Origin: Rhizomucor pusillus
Taxonomy: Eukaryota > Mucoromycota > Mucoromycetes > Mucorales > Lichtheimiaceae
Assembly: GCA_900175165.2 (NCBI GenBank)
Contig: FWWN02000530.1
Coordinates: 186,001-250,000 of the forward strand
Direction: 5' to 3'
Length of the DNA stretch: 64,000 nucleotides
Within the stretch, counting starts at the first letter, position 1, and each line of letters starts with the position of its first letter. A model generated the notes under the pieces. It saw only the letters and a list, made by a program, of their open reading frames with translations. It had not been told where the DNA came from and made no database searches. Shown here one piece after another: positions 44,978-57,200 of this stretch. Made by a program: the position numbers and the translations under genes.

Positions 44978-47040
44978 TTACTTCTTGAGAGTACCAATGA
45001 TGGCGTAAGGTGCATACTTTTGAACAACGTCCTTCTTGTGCAACATGTTGAATTCCTCCGTGGCATCTCGACCAGCGTAGATGAGGATAGCCTTCTTTCC
45101 GCCCGGATGCTCGGGCAAGAAGTCTGTGACGTTAAGCACCTGGCCGTTCACAATGACCCAGCAGTCTTCGGGCTTGTTGTGTTTCGCAACCTCCTCTGCG
45201 GTGTACTCGCCCATCTTTTTTGGTTCATCCTGTTTCTTTTCCTCCTTCTGCGGAGCAGCAGCTGGAGCACTGGTCTCAGCGGCGGCAGCAGTGGCAGTCG
45301 TGGCTTCAGGTGCCGGTAAGGCACCAGCGTTAGCAGCACCACCTGCTCCAGGCAAGGCAATTTCAAGGTTGACGCGGCTTGGGTCGCTAGGGTTGACAAT
45401 GAGGCTGATACCCACTTGGCCACCGCTCAAGTGCGAAGCAATGGCACCGAGACGCTGCTGGGCAACACCACCTCCGCCGGTTTCGTTGATAAGCTTGGAG
45501 AACAAGTACCTGCTAGCTGTCTGGCCAGCAACGCGGCCAAAGACGACGCAGCCCAGGAGCGAGGAACCGCCGAGACGGTTGGCGCCGTGCACACCACCAC
45601 ACATTTCACCGGCAGCAAAGAGACCAGGGACAACGGCGCCTCCGGCAGCCTTGATTTCAGCATCAGGAGTGATTTCGACACCACCCTAGTAGAGTTACCA
45701 AATATATATACATCAGTGCATTGCTGTGTTGCATACATAGGATTGTTTATATCCTTACCATGGTGTAGTGCAGGACAGGCTGCATGAGAGCCACATAAAA
45801 GTAGTCGGTCATCTTGATAGGGACATTGTGGAAGAAACGTTTGCCCCAAGGGTCCTTTTGCTTGCCCTCGGCGATAGCATTATAGGTATCAAAGGTTTCC
45901 TTGAGTTTCTGGGGAGAGATGCCCATTTCCTTGGCGACCTCCTCGCCGTTCTCGAAGCGCTTCATGAGACCACGGCCAGCGTAGTGACGGCAGTGCCACT
46001 CGATTTCCTTGGATGCAGCGGTATTGAGCACGAGGCGGATGGGGAACTTGTTCTTCCACATCATGCCGGTGACGTAGTCGCGGTGACCGAGTTCGTCGCA
46101 GAAACGCTCGCCGTCAGCGTTGAGAAGGATACCACCACAGCCACGGAGAGCTTCGGCAGCCAAGAACTTGACTTTGGCGTCGGGCTCCTTGGGGTCGACG
46201 AGACCGGTAGGATGGACTTGGACCTTTTCGAGATCGACCGTGTTGGCGCCAGCAGCTGCAGCCATCTTGATACCGTCACCGGTGCAGTGGTCACCGTTAG
46301 TAGTCGACAAGTCGAAAAGCTCGGGGCGGTGCTGCTTCAAGAGCGAGTTGGGACCAAAGTCGGCAGCGTAGCCACCTGTTGCAAGCACAACCGGACCATA
46401 TTCCTTGTAGACTTTGCCGTCAGCTGCGTTGCCGACCAAGACGTATTCGACACCAACGACGCTGCTGTTGGCATCCTTGATCAGGTTCTGGACACGTGCA
46501 CGCTTGAGGATCTTTACACGCTGAGGTTGCTTCTCTGCAAGCTCCTCGAGACCTTCCATGAGCGCATACGTGATTGTCATACCGGGGAATTGCTCCTTGC
46601 CACGGTGCGTACGTGGGAATGAGTGGCCACCTAGTCGTGCGACCAAGCTCAAATCCAGCTCAAACTTGTCCTGCAGCCACTCGACTGCAGACGCAGAGCG
46701 GCCAGTCAATACCTTGATAAGTTCAGGTCTTGCCAAGTCGCGTGCAGATTTCAACGTATCTTGGTAGAACTGCTCAACAGAGTCATGGATGTTTTTCGCG
46801 ATCTGGGTGCGAGTCAACGCGCCGTTGATGCCAGACGTGGCCTTGGTAGAATTACCACTAAAAAACACGAACGATGAGTGCGATGAAAACGTGAAGCTGC
46901 TGCTCAAGGATACGTTACCCGAAGAAAGGATTCTTGTCCAGCAAGAGGACGTTGCCTCCTTGCTCGTAGATGGTGTGTGCAGCGGACAGACCGGACAAAC
47001 CGCCGCCAACTACAATGATTTGGTTCTTGAGAGAAGACAT
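44978..47040 (-). CDS. Fumarate reductase (Osm1/Frd1-type flavoprotein) fused to cytochrome b5
   Basis: Three exons (47040-46919, 46857-45759, 45685-44978) encode 642 residues. The flavoprotein part (1-~500) starts with the FAD-binding motif [19 protein letters not shown]. It continues with [43 protein letters not shown], the substrate-binding motif RGCGGILLN and [19 protein letters not shown]. After an Ala/Pro/Thr linker, the last ~78 residues (565-642) form a cytochrome b5 haem domain ([20 protein letters not shown], the LPEHPGG haem loop, [13 protein letters not shown] with the second haem His). It would reduce fumarate to succinate with electrons passed through haem b5, helping reoxidise FADH2/NADH when oxygen is low. 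No mitochondrial presequence is evident. The similar two-domain form is known in other fungi and in trypanosomatids. Confidence 0.95.
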
Positions 47041-50000
47041 GGTGGAGGTATGGGTGGTCGTGAGTAGGGGGGTGGGGTAAAGAAGCAGAAGAAAGAATAA
47101 AAAGGCAAGAAGAAAAAATAAAGAGAGTTCAATTTGGTTCATAACTTGCCCCGCATCACCTGACTAGGGCCTTTCCCACCATGCGTGATTAACCTCATGT
47201 GCCGCTCCCATCAGCTTGATTCTTGTGTAAACAGAAATGCAGTTTGCATGTGATGCAAGATAATAAAGCAAGGAATGTATCTTGGTATTTAAGCGATCGT
47301 AATTGTGTCAGCAATTCAACAACAGTTGTGTCGAAAAGTGATCAGACCACATTTGTGGGCCAATACCCCGACGACAATGCCGACAGCCGTCGAGCGCGCG
47401 GGGCATAGGTATGCGTTTGGGTTCCCGCTGACTCACCACGAAACGAAGAAACGACGCCGGTGCAACCGAGCGAGACGAAGAGATGCCGCACTACTTACAG
47501 AAAACGCATTGTGAACACTTTTCAGTGTATGGCATCTCCAGACATGGTGGATCCCTTCCGCCGGGTTTTGTTTCAACCTTAATGGAACTAGTGTCGGAAA
47601 AATTCAGACGTTGGTTGATATCGGTACGGTGATTCGTTCGAGTCAAATGAATCTGCTGTACATACGGCATACAGGATAACATTAAAGGAGAGAGCACAAG
47701 TTCTTCACACATTACATAGCCCTATATCGCTACGATAATGCGCGGTCTGAGAAATGCGTAACATGGAAACTACTCACAATCGTTCATAGAAAAATCAACA
47801 TGCTAGACAGACAAGGTGTTCATTTTGAGCTGTTGCCATAATATATCACTGTCATTCTTTTCAAAACAGCAGCATTCCAACTCCTATTATCTGCAACGCG
47901 GATAAAACTTTAGGCAAACAGACTATCAAGCTGATGTAGGTATAATGTAAGCCAACACCAATGTTGTTGTTCTTCCAGGTGTTGTTCTTCCAGGCAGCGG
48001 AGATCTACTGGATCATCTGCTGCGTTGTAAACAAAAGGCACTCGAACTCCTGGATTAATCAAGCAGCAAACAAGAACGCTGCTAAATTGGACAAGTTTGT
48101 ATACATGAACGCTTCAACAAACCGATACCAATTTGGTCGATTTTTTTTTTACAATACATATGATAATTTCTGGCTCGATAATGCCCAAGTTATAAAACAA
48201 AACACTAAGGGTACTATGACCGATCTTGTACTACTAGATCAGCGAGTTACCTTGTTTATTGAAAATATGCTCGTGAGAAAGAAGAGACAACAATGTTTGT
48301 AAGCGATTCATTGGATAGTAAGTGGCGAATCTATTTGGCAAAATGGCGCTGGATACATTGCTATGTAGGAAGAGCTGGCTACTTCGTTGCATTGGTACCC
48401 TGTACATATATCGGATAGCACAATATGAATCCACCGACAAAAACAGCTGTATAAAACAAAACGGATACTTATTGTCTGATTATTTCTGGACGAGCGGTAT
48501 TCAGATTACTGCAAGTTTTTGCATTGTGTAAACGGCCTCCCCACAAGCTACATAGAGATGCAATTACGCAAAGTAACTACATCCCTATGGTTCCTCCCGA
48601 CTATCATTTTTGAGCACCGTAGACCTTATGCTGTCCGACAGACTTGAGTGCGGACCATGGGGGGCAAGGGGACAAATGCACGATTTTCAGAACAATTTTT
48701 TCTCGCCTCTCCAGCTGCTTGTACGCTCCTCTTGGTTGCGACCACGGAATTGCCTCGAGGACAATCCTCGCAGTCTGACCACCTTTCCTCTTTGGTCGAA
48801 CCACGACCTTTCTCAGTGTAAAAGTCTAGGCGATCTCTCTGGTATGTAGATATTTTTGAAGTGCAGACATTGCACAAGGTATCACCCTTTCGAGTTTGTT
48901 CGGCAGTGCAATCCTAGTGTCTTCCTTTGTGCGTCGCGCACCATGAAAGGTAGACAAGAGCTCCGCCGGTCGATTAAGAAGGATGTAGCCACTGCAGAGG
49001 ACTCGGAAACAGACACTGGCGCAGATATGCAATCTAGTCAAGATATCCTAAGAACCGGTCAAACCGTCCACCACCGACGGAAACGGCAAATCGCCTATGC
49101 CCGACGAAGGATCAGCAATAGAGACAGATGGTCATTTGTTCTCTTAAAGTTCGCCGTTTCAGACGAGATACGGCTTGTAGATTGTCAGGGGTGGCAAGCC
49201 TTCCTTCTGTCTTTGGACTCGATAAGCTTACACCAGCTTATATGTTGGTAGAAGCCAGATGCCATTCTGGCGCAGTTAGCAGCGTTTTATCGAGCACGCT
49301 GTTTAAACCGCTGTTGCTTTCAATCCATTAATTTCTTTGCGGAAAATCAGGTCGATGCAGACGGATGTGACAGCGGCTAATCTCCCTGTCGTATATATTG
49401 CCAACAACAGTGGCGTATTGTCGGATATGTTCCGAGAGCAAAGAACGCATACTCGTCACGGTGGTGGTGACAGTTGTTTGCCTAAGGTTCGTGGGAGAGA
49501 TAGTAGCTGAGATACTGTGAGACTTTTTACAGTTCTTTGTTAAGTCGTCACGACTTTATACACTTTTGTCCAATAGGAGATGATGATGATGATGCTTTTG
49601 TCGTCCTCGTCTCCTTTACAATCTTGGATACGATGCTACTAATCATAGCTGTTGTAATAATAGCTGCAGCGAAGAGAATCCTGATCCGCCCATTTGCAAG
49701 GCGTATATCGGTCTCAAGCAAGCAACCATGGATCCGATCGTTCAATCTGCGGAGTCCAGGCAGATCATCATCACCAATATGTTGTGAGCGAACAAATTTC
49801 GAAAATATATGAGGCTTTGTGCTTGCGATTTTATCCTTTCGTGTTAAAGCTGGATAATCGTGGTAAGCGTTTGGCAGGTGGTCTTGATGATCTCGCCGTT
49901 GTTACTTGCCAAAAGTCATAGCGATGGCCTCTTGTAGTATCGACGGTACGTTCTGCCTTCGCTGTCCCCCACGAGCAATTTCATTGTTAGTCTCATATTC

Positions 50001-50547
50001 CGGTATCTTCCTGTTTGCTCCAGTGTGACAGGAGGACGATATCGGCCAAAGCCTTGTATTTGGTGATATTGCTGTCTTTATCGTTTACGTTGACCACAGA
50101 ATTGCCACCCACTGCAATAATGGCCACAGCCTGCATATCTTATTAGACCAGGCGGTCGAGAGCCGATTGGCGCCGATATCGGGCAGACCAAGATCTTTGA
50201 TGGTTCTCGGCTTTGGATAAGTATCAGCGCCAGTTCTTTTCAGCCTATACGCCCCCTCTCTTGCCGTTCCAGCTACTGTCGACGCTGTTCACGGTTTTCG
50301 TCGCCAATCAAGGAATCCTCTTCGAACATAAAGAATTTCCGCAATCGAGCAATGATCAATAAACGTTGCTTTTGGAACGTCTAGCCTTCAAATACTGGTA
50401 GCTAATGATACGGGAATGTACTGATATCTGTCCGGTAAAGGAGGTTTGATTTATGTAAACAAATATATTATTACAGGAGTACACTCTTTGTTCGTGATAT
50501 ACATTGATTGGTTTGGTATCTCGAATGGTCCTCACGCATGAGTCCGC
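47041..50547. other. 3.5 kb gene-poor accessory region
   Basis: No intact gene could be recognised. A 113-codon frame at 47961-48302 and a 131-codon frame at 48856-49251 have no family signature. Between about 49900 and 50400 several broken plus-strand frames look like decayed coding sequence. One stretch (~50205-50265) weakly resembles a reverse-transcriptase motif (VSAPVLFSLYAPSL). The region ends at the foreign-looking pseudogene and probably consists largely of old transposon debris. Confidence 0.4.
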
Positions 50548-51905
50548 CTAGTTTTTTAAAAACCAGAGCTGGGTCCTATCACTTGACACGTTCATGAGAG
50601 CGGTGGAGAGGTCCATGTCCAACTCGAATCTATTCACCGTGATGTAGTATATACGACGGTTGTGTACGGCGATAGAGTTCCACTGGGTTTCATCCAGGGT
50701 AAATCCCAGGTCCAAACAAGTGGAGAGGAACCATAATATATCCTCGAGTTTATCGTCGCTCCAACACATATAAACGCAACCGGAGATTTGGCAAATGGAG
50801 TCTACCCCATGTATCCTGATAAATATCCTTATAAGTTCGAAGAGCTTGCCACAGCTGTGATTCACGACGATGTTGATATCATCGATGATCCCATCGAGTA
50901 TAAGGGATATACGGTCCTGGTAGGTCCAAATACAAATTCCCGTAGTGGGGACGGAAACGTATTCATCCAGTTCCTTATCGGTTCCAGTTGGTACCACAAC
51001 GGATCGTTACCACCCGTTCTCTCACGGATTTCTTCCGTAAGCATATCCGTGGTGTCCTCCTGTATGAGCCAGTTGAGCTTATCAACGTCTCTCCTCTCGA
51101 TGGCTTCCCTGAATTCGATCACGTCATCCATGTTGCTCATACGTCGCATATCGTCGATGCTACCCCATCTATAGACCAGATCGTAGGACTCAAGCCAGGT
51201 CATGAGTGGGTGGTACGATTTGTACTTCTCGATTATATCAAAGGCACCGGCCGCCTTGGATTCGAATGCATATCTCATGACCAACACGAAGTCTATCTCG
51301 CGGTTGGTATCCTGGTCCAACACCTTCACCAGGTTCTCCCGGTCACCTACACTGGCATACACTTCCGCGGTCTTTGGGTGAGATACGATGAAACCTTATC
51401 CATGTTGGCATAGAGTACCGGTAAGGATACATTGGGAATTATCATGGGATCTACCTTGTCTATGTACCCGGATACCACATATATGCCACCCAGGATCGAG
51501 GAGGACGCTAGTTCATCCGTCTGTATATGTTCTATACCCCAGATGAACGGGAATTCTACAGCGAGGGTATATCCTGGGGGTGAATACCAGGATTCCCATA
51601 TGATGCATATCCTCTTCACCAGGGATGGATTCTTGGTCTTGACTCCCTTGTAGATGGCTACTTCGGCTGGAACCATCTCTTTAAGGGCGAGAAAGGACCG
51701 GATATCCCCCCTGGTAATCCCTCAAGAGGGTATCGAGAATAACCGAGGGACCACCCTCAAGGAACATCTGGGTATGATCGATGATCCCCATGCCGAGGAT
51801 AAATCCTAGGTGTGTACCTCCCTGGCGAATGATGCAATGGATAATCTCTTGAGGTAGCATTTGCACGTAAAGACCGGACGGGACATGACCACAGGTATAA
51901 TCCAT
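50548..51905 (-). pseudogene. F-box/ankyrin-like gene of foreign appearance, broken by frameshifts
   Basis: Four minus-strand segments (51905-51681, 51676-51347, 51362-50862, 50997-50548) together read as one intron-less protein of ~450 residues. Changes of frame occur near 51684 (inside a run of six G), near 51370 and near 50980; no plausible intron (20-23 nt at most) explains them. The N-terminus has an F-box-like helix (QMLPQEIIHCIIRQG). The rest has loose ~30-residue helical repeats that resemble divergent ankyrin units (VYASVGDRENLVKVLDQD; FREAIERRDVDKLNWLIQED). Codon use (many ATA, GGG and CCA codons) and the lack of introns differ from neighbouring genes. F-box plus ankyrin proteins of this style are common in giant DNA viruses, so an endogenous viral or transferred origin is possible but unproven. 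Low-quality sequence next to an assembly gap could also explain the breaks. Confidence 0.5.
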
Positions 51906-52079
51906 ATTGGGGGAGTTGCCTTGTCGTTGGTGATATGGCTGGAGCGCGCACTGCTGCTAGAGAAAGAGAGAGAAAACTATTTAAGTCAAAGTCAAACCAG
52001 GAAATGAATATTGTTGTTCATGCAGTTTGAGCGCCGCAGCATATGGCACCGCAAGCATCACGCGCTTTTTGAAAACGAT

Positions 52080-52482
52080 GAAAAATTTTTTTCTGCGGTA
52101 TTCCAATTCGAGGTTGACACTCCGTCCAACTCGAAAGATATAAAAAGGGGAGAACGCTGGGAACGTCTTTTTTTCCTTATGACCGTACTTCATCAGGATC
52201 TGTATGCAGTACATTACTAGTCTACGTTTTCCAAACTAGACACATTAACCGGGTTAGACGATGACGNNNNNNNNNNNNNNNNNNNNNNNNNNNNNNNNNN
52301 NNNNNNNNNTTCGGGTGGTTTCCAACAGTTGATGATCTCGCCCTTTGTTTTTAAAACATTGTGGCAAGGAGGCAGCTGTGGTCTGATAACCTCTTTTTTA
52401 CTAAAAAAGAAAATGAAGCAAGCTGAAAAAGCTTTGTGTGGGCGTCTCTTTGTGTGTGCGTGCTCAAAGAAGCGTGTTGGAG
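52080..52482 (+). repeat. Dispersed ~400 bp repeat, copy 2, interrupted by an assembly gap
   Basis: Second copy of the element at 32138-32538, same orientation, with the same TATA motif (~52137-52152) and the same abrupt ends. Bases 52267-52309 are N. The gap length (43) equals the corresponding segment of copy 1 exactly. Confidence 0.85.
52267..52309. other. Assembly gap (43 N)
   Basis: Run of 43 unknown bases inside repeat copy 2. Confidence 0.99.
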
Positions 52483-52639
52483 GGTATGTTGTTTTGGTCG
52501 TTTACGCTCTGCGTTCTTGAAGGCTTAGGTTAGCCAAGTTTGTCCCGTACTGCGTAAAAAGGCACCAGAAAGCGTAAAACCAGGGCTGTCTTTATTAATC
52601 TCGATGCACTGGTACCGATCACGAACGACAATGTGGGTA

Positions 52640-53760
52640 TAATTCAATCCTGGTGTGTTGGCACTGATTGTTCAGCTTGGCGTTCCTTCACTGAGGTTTC
52701 AAGCCGCAGTGCCACACTGCTGAAGAAATTTAAGGCTTATGCTGGCCTTAACGAAAGCAGCAGAAGATTAATGACGGAGCAAAGGTTGCAAGCCAGAAAA
52801 CTTGGCAGCAGAAGGTTGGAGGGAGGAAAAGCATCCACGTCTACTCGGTTACGATGTTTGCATATTGGTACGTCCAGACTGGGACGCTGTTCTCTTTTGC
52901 CCACTTTGCATTTGGCGTTGGCTCTTAGTGGGCAGATACCAATCCCAAGTCCAGCTTCGAAGAAACGGATCGATTATCCTTCGAATCGAGCGCAAGCACG
53001 CCGGATATCAATCGAGAAGAGCTGATCGGCTTAGAGGGAGAATGGCCGCAGTCAGCTAAATCAAAGATAGGCCTCTATTTGGCGACAACGAGTTACCAAC
53101 AATACCTATTGAGAGGCATGGCAGATTGCTGGACCAAAGTTCAAAGTCTGTTCTTAAGGAAAGCCTCACCACCACCACAACCACAACAGCGATCGACTTG
53201 TGACGTTTGTGACAGATTATAATGGTAGCGAAGAACTTGCCCCAGAATAATCCCAGGAACTCCTTGCCCTTGCCAGACAGTGGAACATTGAGCAGCTGCG
53301 GAACTCCTGAAGCAAGATATCCGTTGCCACAAACGAGGATTCTCTCTGGCTTGGAGGGCCTTGCCGAGAACTCATACTCGGGAGAACTCCTTTACGCTCG
53401 AAACAGCTATGGCGTTATCCAGCAACGATAATACAAAGATGCTGATAGATTATTGTGATCAACCGGAAGGGCGGCCACAGGGTTGTTCGAAGAATGCCAA
53501 CATGTGTTCGCGGGCTATTACGGACCGAAAGGTGCAGCAATCATCCTGGATCTGCTAGTTACGTACCTGACAGTACCAGGAAAGCTTAACGCAAAGCTTA
53601 TATGATCGATGTTGCCTCTGCAATACGTACAGCACATTTTGAACCTGGAAATTGCAGCACTGCTAATTCAACAGGGTATGCAGTTGATGGACTTTAGTGC
53701 CGCAATGCAGTTAATGAAGAGGACTCGAAAATTGGGCAACTTCCTGACGCATCAAGGATA
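52640..53760 (+). pseudogene. Decayed RTC4-like domain gene
   Basis: The clearest part is at ~53490-53760. There the frame reads LFEECQHVFAGYYGPKGAAI, then ILDLLVTYLTVPGKLN and, after an in-frame stop, PLQYVQHILNLEIAALLIQQ and FSAAMQLMKRTRKLGNFL. This resembles the C-terminal RTC4-like domain (GYYGxKG..., then VPE-x-x-x-x-LI-x-x-D..., then A-x-x-x-M-x-x-S/T). Upstream, several frames at 52640-53430 look like former coding sequence with many stops, including a possible CPLC zinc motif near 52900. Rtc4 in yeast affects telomere capping; RTC4-like genes are abundant in some Mucoromycota. This copy cannot encode a full protein. Confidence 0.42.
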
Positions 53761-54234
53761 GAAGATCCTTACTAAAGTATATTATCCTATACATTTTGGA
53801 ACTCTCAAGAGCACTGCAGCAGTATTGGCAATATTGAAATAACAAGTTGTTCTTTATTACAAGTTTTAAGTTTGTATATGTACCTTAAATGTGAAGCTTA
53901 GAGAGAGCGAGAAAGGAAGAAAAGAGAGAAATGCATACATACAGAATAGAGATGTAACAAGTGACATAAACCCAAAAATGCAAAAAAAAAAAATCAGGAG
54001 GATATAACGGCAGAAAGAAAGCGTAGTAGGCGCCGGGAATGGGGGCTTACAAAAAGTGGTATCATAGAATGTGACATGTGTGGGGGGAATATTGGGTGGT
54101 GTGGGAAGGACAGGAAAGGATAAGAGTTAGAAAAAGCACAGGGCTAGTAGAGATGTAAGTACTTTCTATAAAACACGCGGGAAGGGATGGGATGTGGGTT
54201 ACCAAAAACTTGTGGAGAAGAAAATACATGCTTT
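53761..54234. other. Intergenic, 3' flank of the kinesin gene
   Basis: Holds a GA-rich tract (~53898-53935) and a run of ten A near 53980. No gene recognised. Confidence 0.45.
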
Positions 54235-57200
54235 CTACGCAGAGGACGAGGTCTCATCAAGCTTGTCCAAAGGAAAGAGCGGGTCGATCTTTGTGATCCA
54301 GTCTACCATTTCTGCCCTCGAGCCTGCCTGCAGACTATACGCATTGTTGTTTGTATAGAGTGCAAAAACATTCGATCGCTGAATCATTCTCTCAAGCGCT
54401 TGGTTGTAGTCGACGCGGACAGACGAGATATTGATGATGCCAATTTCATCTGTTTCTGCCTTGTTCGAGTACACATAGATGTACGGTCGGCGAAGAACGA
54501 GCCATCGCTTGACCCATTTGTCGTCTAGCGGGTTCTCTTGGTACATCAGTTGACCGCGTTTCGTTACATCAATCGTTTTCTGAACAAGTTCGACTTGTGC
54601 CAAAAGTCGAGACGGCGGTTGCGCGGTCGGTTGCTGTTGCTGTTGCAACAATGCCTCCTGCGTCGTCGACATGATGGGCGGTTCCTGGCTTAAAACGAGT
54701 TCTTTGACTGTTGTATGTTTGCGCTGCCACAAGTCCAAAACGCGTTTCAGCAATTCTTTCTCATCGGACGTCGTTGTCGGTTTGCGCATGGATCCATGGC
54801 TTGTCTGCGACCGTGCAGCACGTAGTGTCAGCACTTGCGCAGTAAAGGAAACAGACTCCAATTTTTTGATCTTGTCTTGTATCTGCACGAAGTCATTGAC
54901 AAGCGAAACGCCGCGTGGGTGCCAGGTACCTGCAAGCAGCTCTTCGCCGCGGACATACTTGGATGCTGTGTTAAGTCGCCATAGCTGGTTCACGCAGCGT
55001 GTCATGGGCGGTTTCAAGTGGACTAGGAATACAGAGCTGCAGTTGGATAGCACGCGTTTGTTGCTATTCGCCCACAGTTTACGGAATGCCGACTTGTCGC
55101 GTCCCTGGATCTGGACAGCGATATCCATGGAGAACTCCATTGGTTTCTCGCACTTTTCTGCTTCGACTTGCCACTTGAGATCGAGCAACACTCGGCTGTT
55201 CGTGGCGGTCAGACAGTTCAAGAACGGACATTCGTGCTGTGAGCTGTCCCAAGATCCGTAAGCTGATAATTCACTCGTACCGTCATTGTTGTAAACAACA
55301 GACTGGTGGCCGAGCTTGATGCTGATATCGCCGTTGTTGGGTGCATCGATGATCCGTCCCTTGGCGTCCAGCAAGCGTGGTCTTCCGATCTTTGCATTGG
55401 TCATATTCGTCCACACGAACTGGCGTCCAGAGCTGTGATGAAGTGTGATCTGGATACGGCGTTGGAGACCTTGTCGCAACGTGAATACTCCACGGTCAAC
55501 TTCGCTACGAGCTGTTACCTGGACAGGGACATAGTTGCCGTTCGGTTGCAATTCGCAGACTTGGACGCGTGCTACTACATCGTGTCGTTCCGTTGCAAGT
55601 AGCTCTTCCTCAGGTCGACGTTCCAAAGCACCATCTGCTCCTAGCATCATATGATCCGTAAACCGGCTGTAGCCTACACCAGGTACCGCCGCGTTCACGT
55701 TGCGTGGATCCGAGCTCGAGGATATGGGTTTCAACATGTGTTCTCTGCGGGCATCCCAGTTCTCCATACGCTTGAGCGCTGCCGGGCGAGGCTTGCCGTA
55801 TATTTCGAATGCAACCATCTCGTGCTTCAAAACTTGGAGCATGCTGTCCGTTACAATCACAGATAACGTCTGGCTATAGTCGAGCGATATCGCTGACTTG
55901 CCGAATCCTTTGGCAGTATCGGTCGCAAATATTTTCTCTGCCAACGAAGTTGAGGGCATGCCTCCAAGCGATGATAACCGGAATTGGACGTGAACGTTTG
56001 TAAACTCTTCTTCGTCTAGACCGGTGAGCTCCAACAGTCGCACTTCAAACGTGAGTTGTTGCCCAGCAGTGAGGTTTTCATCGGTTGGCTTGGTCTGTGA
56101 AGAGCGCGCGACAGGTGATATAAGCATATGCAGTTGACCCTTCACGTCACCTGTGCGACGGCACACGATCGGTATGCTAGATTCGTATGGTTGCTGCAAC
56201 ACCAAGTTGCGCATTGAAGTGCTTGCGCTTCCAATGAGCATGTATTGTCGTCCCGGATTTTCATAGAATGGGTCCTCCCAGTTCAGATGCTTTCGATATC
56301 CGGGTCGATCCATAAAGTTGTTGAGGTTGCGCATCTTTTCCAGTCGACTCTTGAGTTTCTCCAAGGACCACACATCCACGGTTTGGTGTTTACGGTCGAT
56401 GACACGGACGCCAATGCAGGGTTTTGGGCATTCCATCAAGGCTGTATCGTCATCCTGGTTTATATCTTGCAGGCTGGATGATGAATTGTGCTCCCAGTAC
56501 GACACTGGGTTTGCAAATTGGCCTTTTTCCACGATCGTAAACTGATACGTCGCTTCCTTGTTGAGCTTTTTGGAAATGATGTTGGCCTCTTTGAGAACAA
56601 CCGCGTTCGTTAGGATGACTTCGGCCATGGATACATTGCGAAGACCTTTCCACGTTTTAATCACGTCAGTTGCGCGATCCACTTCGGTGGGCGACAGCAA
56701 ATCTTGTATTCCTGTAGGTGACGATAACAGTTGCAAGGACATTCGACTTATTCTGGTTTCGTAAAACTGCTTCTGTTCCTCGAGGTTCTTCTGAAGCTTT
56801 TCACGCTCGGACTTGAGCCGTTCTTCTAATTCAGCGCTGTTGACAAATGTATTCTCTGTACATACGCTTTCAAGACCATCACCATCGATAACCGTTGTCG
56901 TCGCCATGGAGTTGCGGAACGAGTCTTTAGATGATCCATCGTCGTCGTCGCCAGCAAATGTTGCTCTGCTTACTGGTCGCGAGCGACGTGAATTGCGTAT
57001 CTTTGAAATCTCATCGTACACTTTATCAAGCTCGTCGTCCTTGAGTCCGCCAATCGTGGCCTCACTCGCGTAATAGTTTCGCATCGCTTCTAACTTTGCA
57101 AAGTTCCAATCCACGGGTTCAGAGTAGATGGTGTTCGTGTCTGTTATCGGCGATCCAGGCCATGCAGGCTCCTGACCGTCTTCAGTTAGCATGGCAGGAG

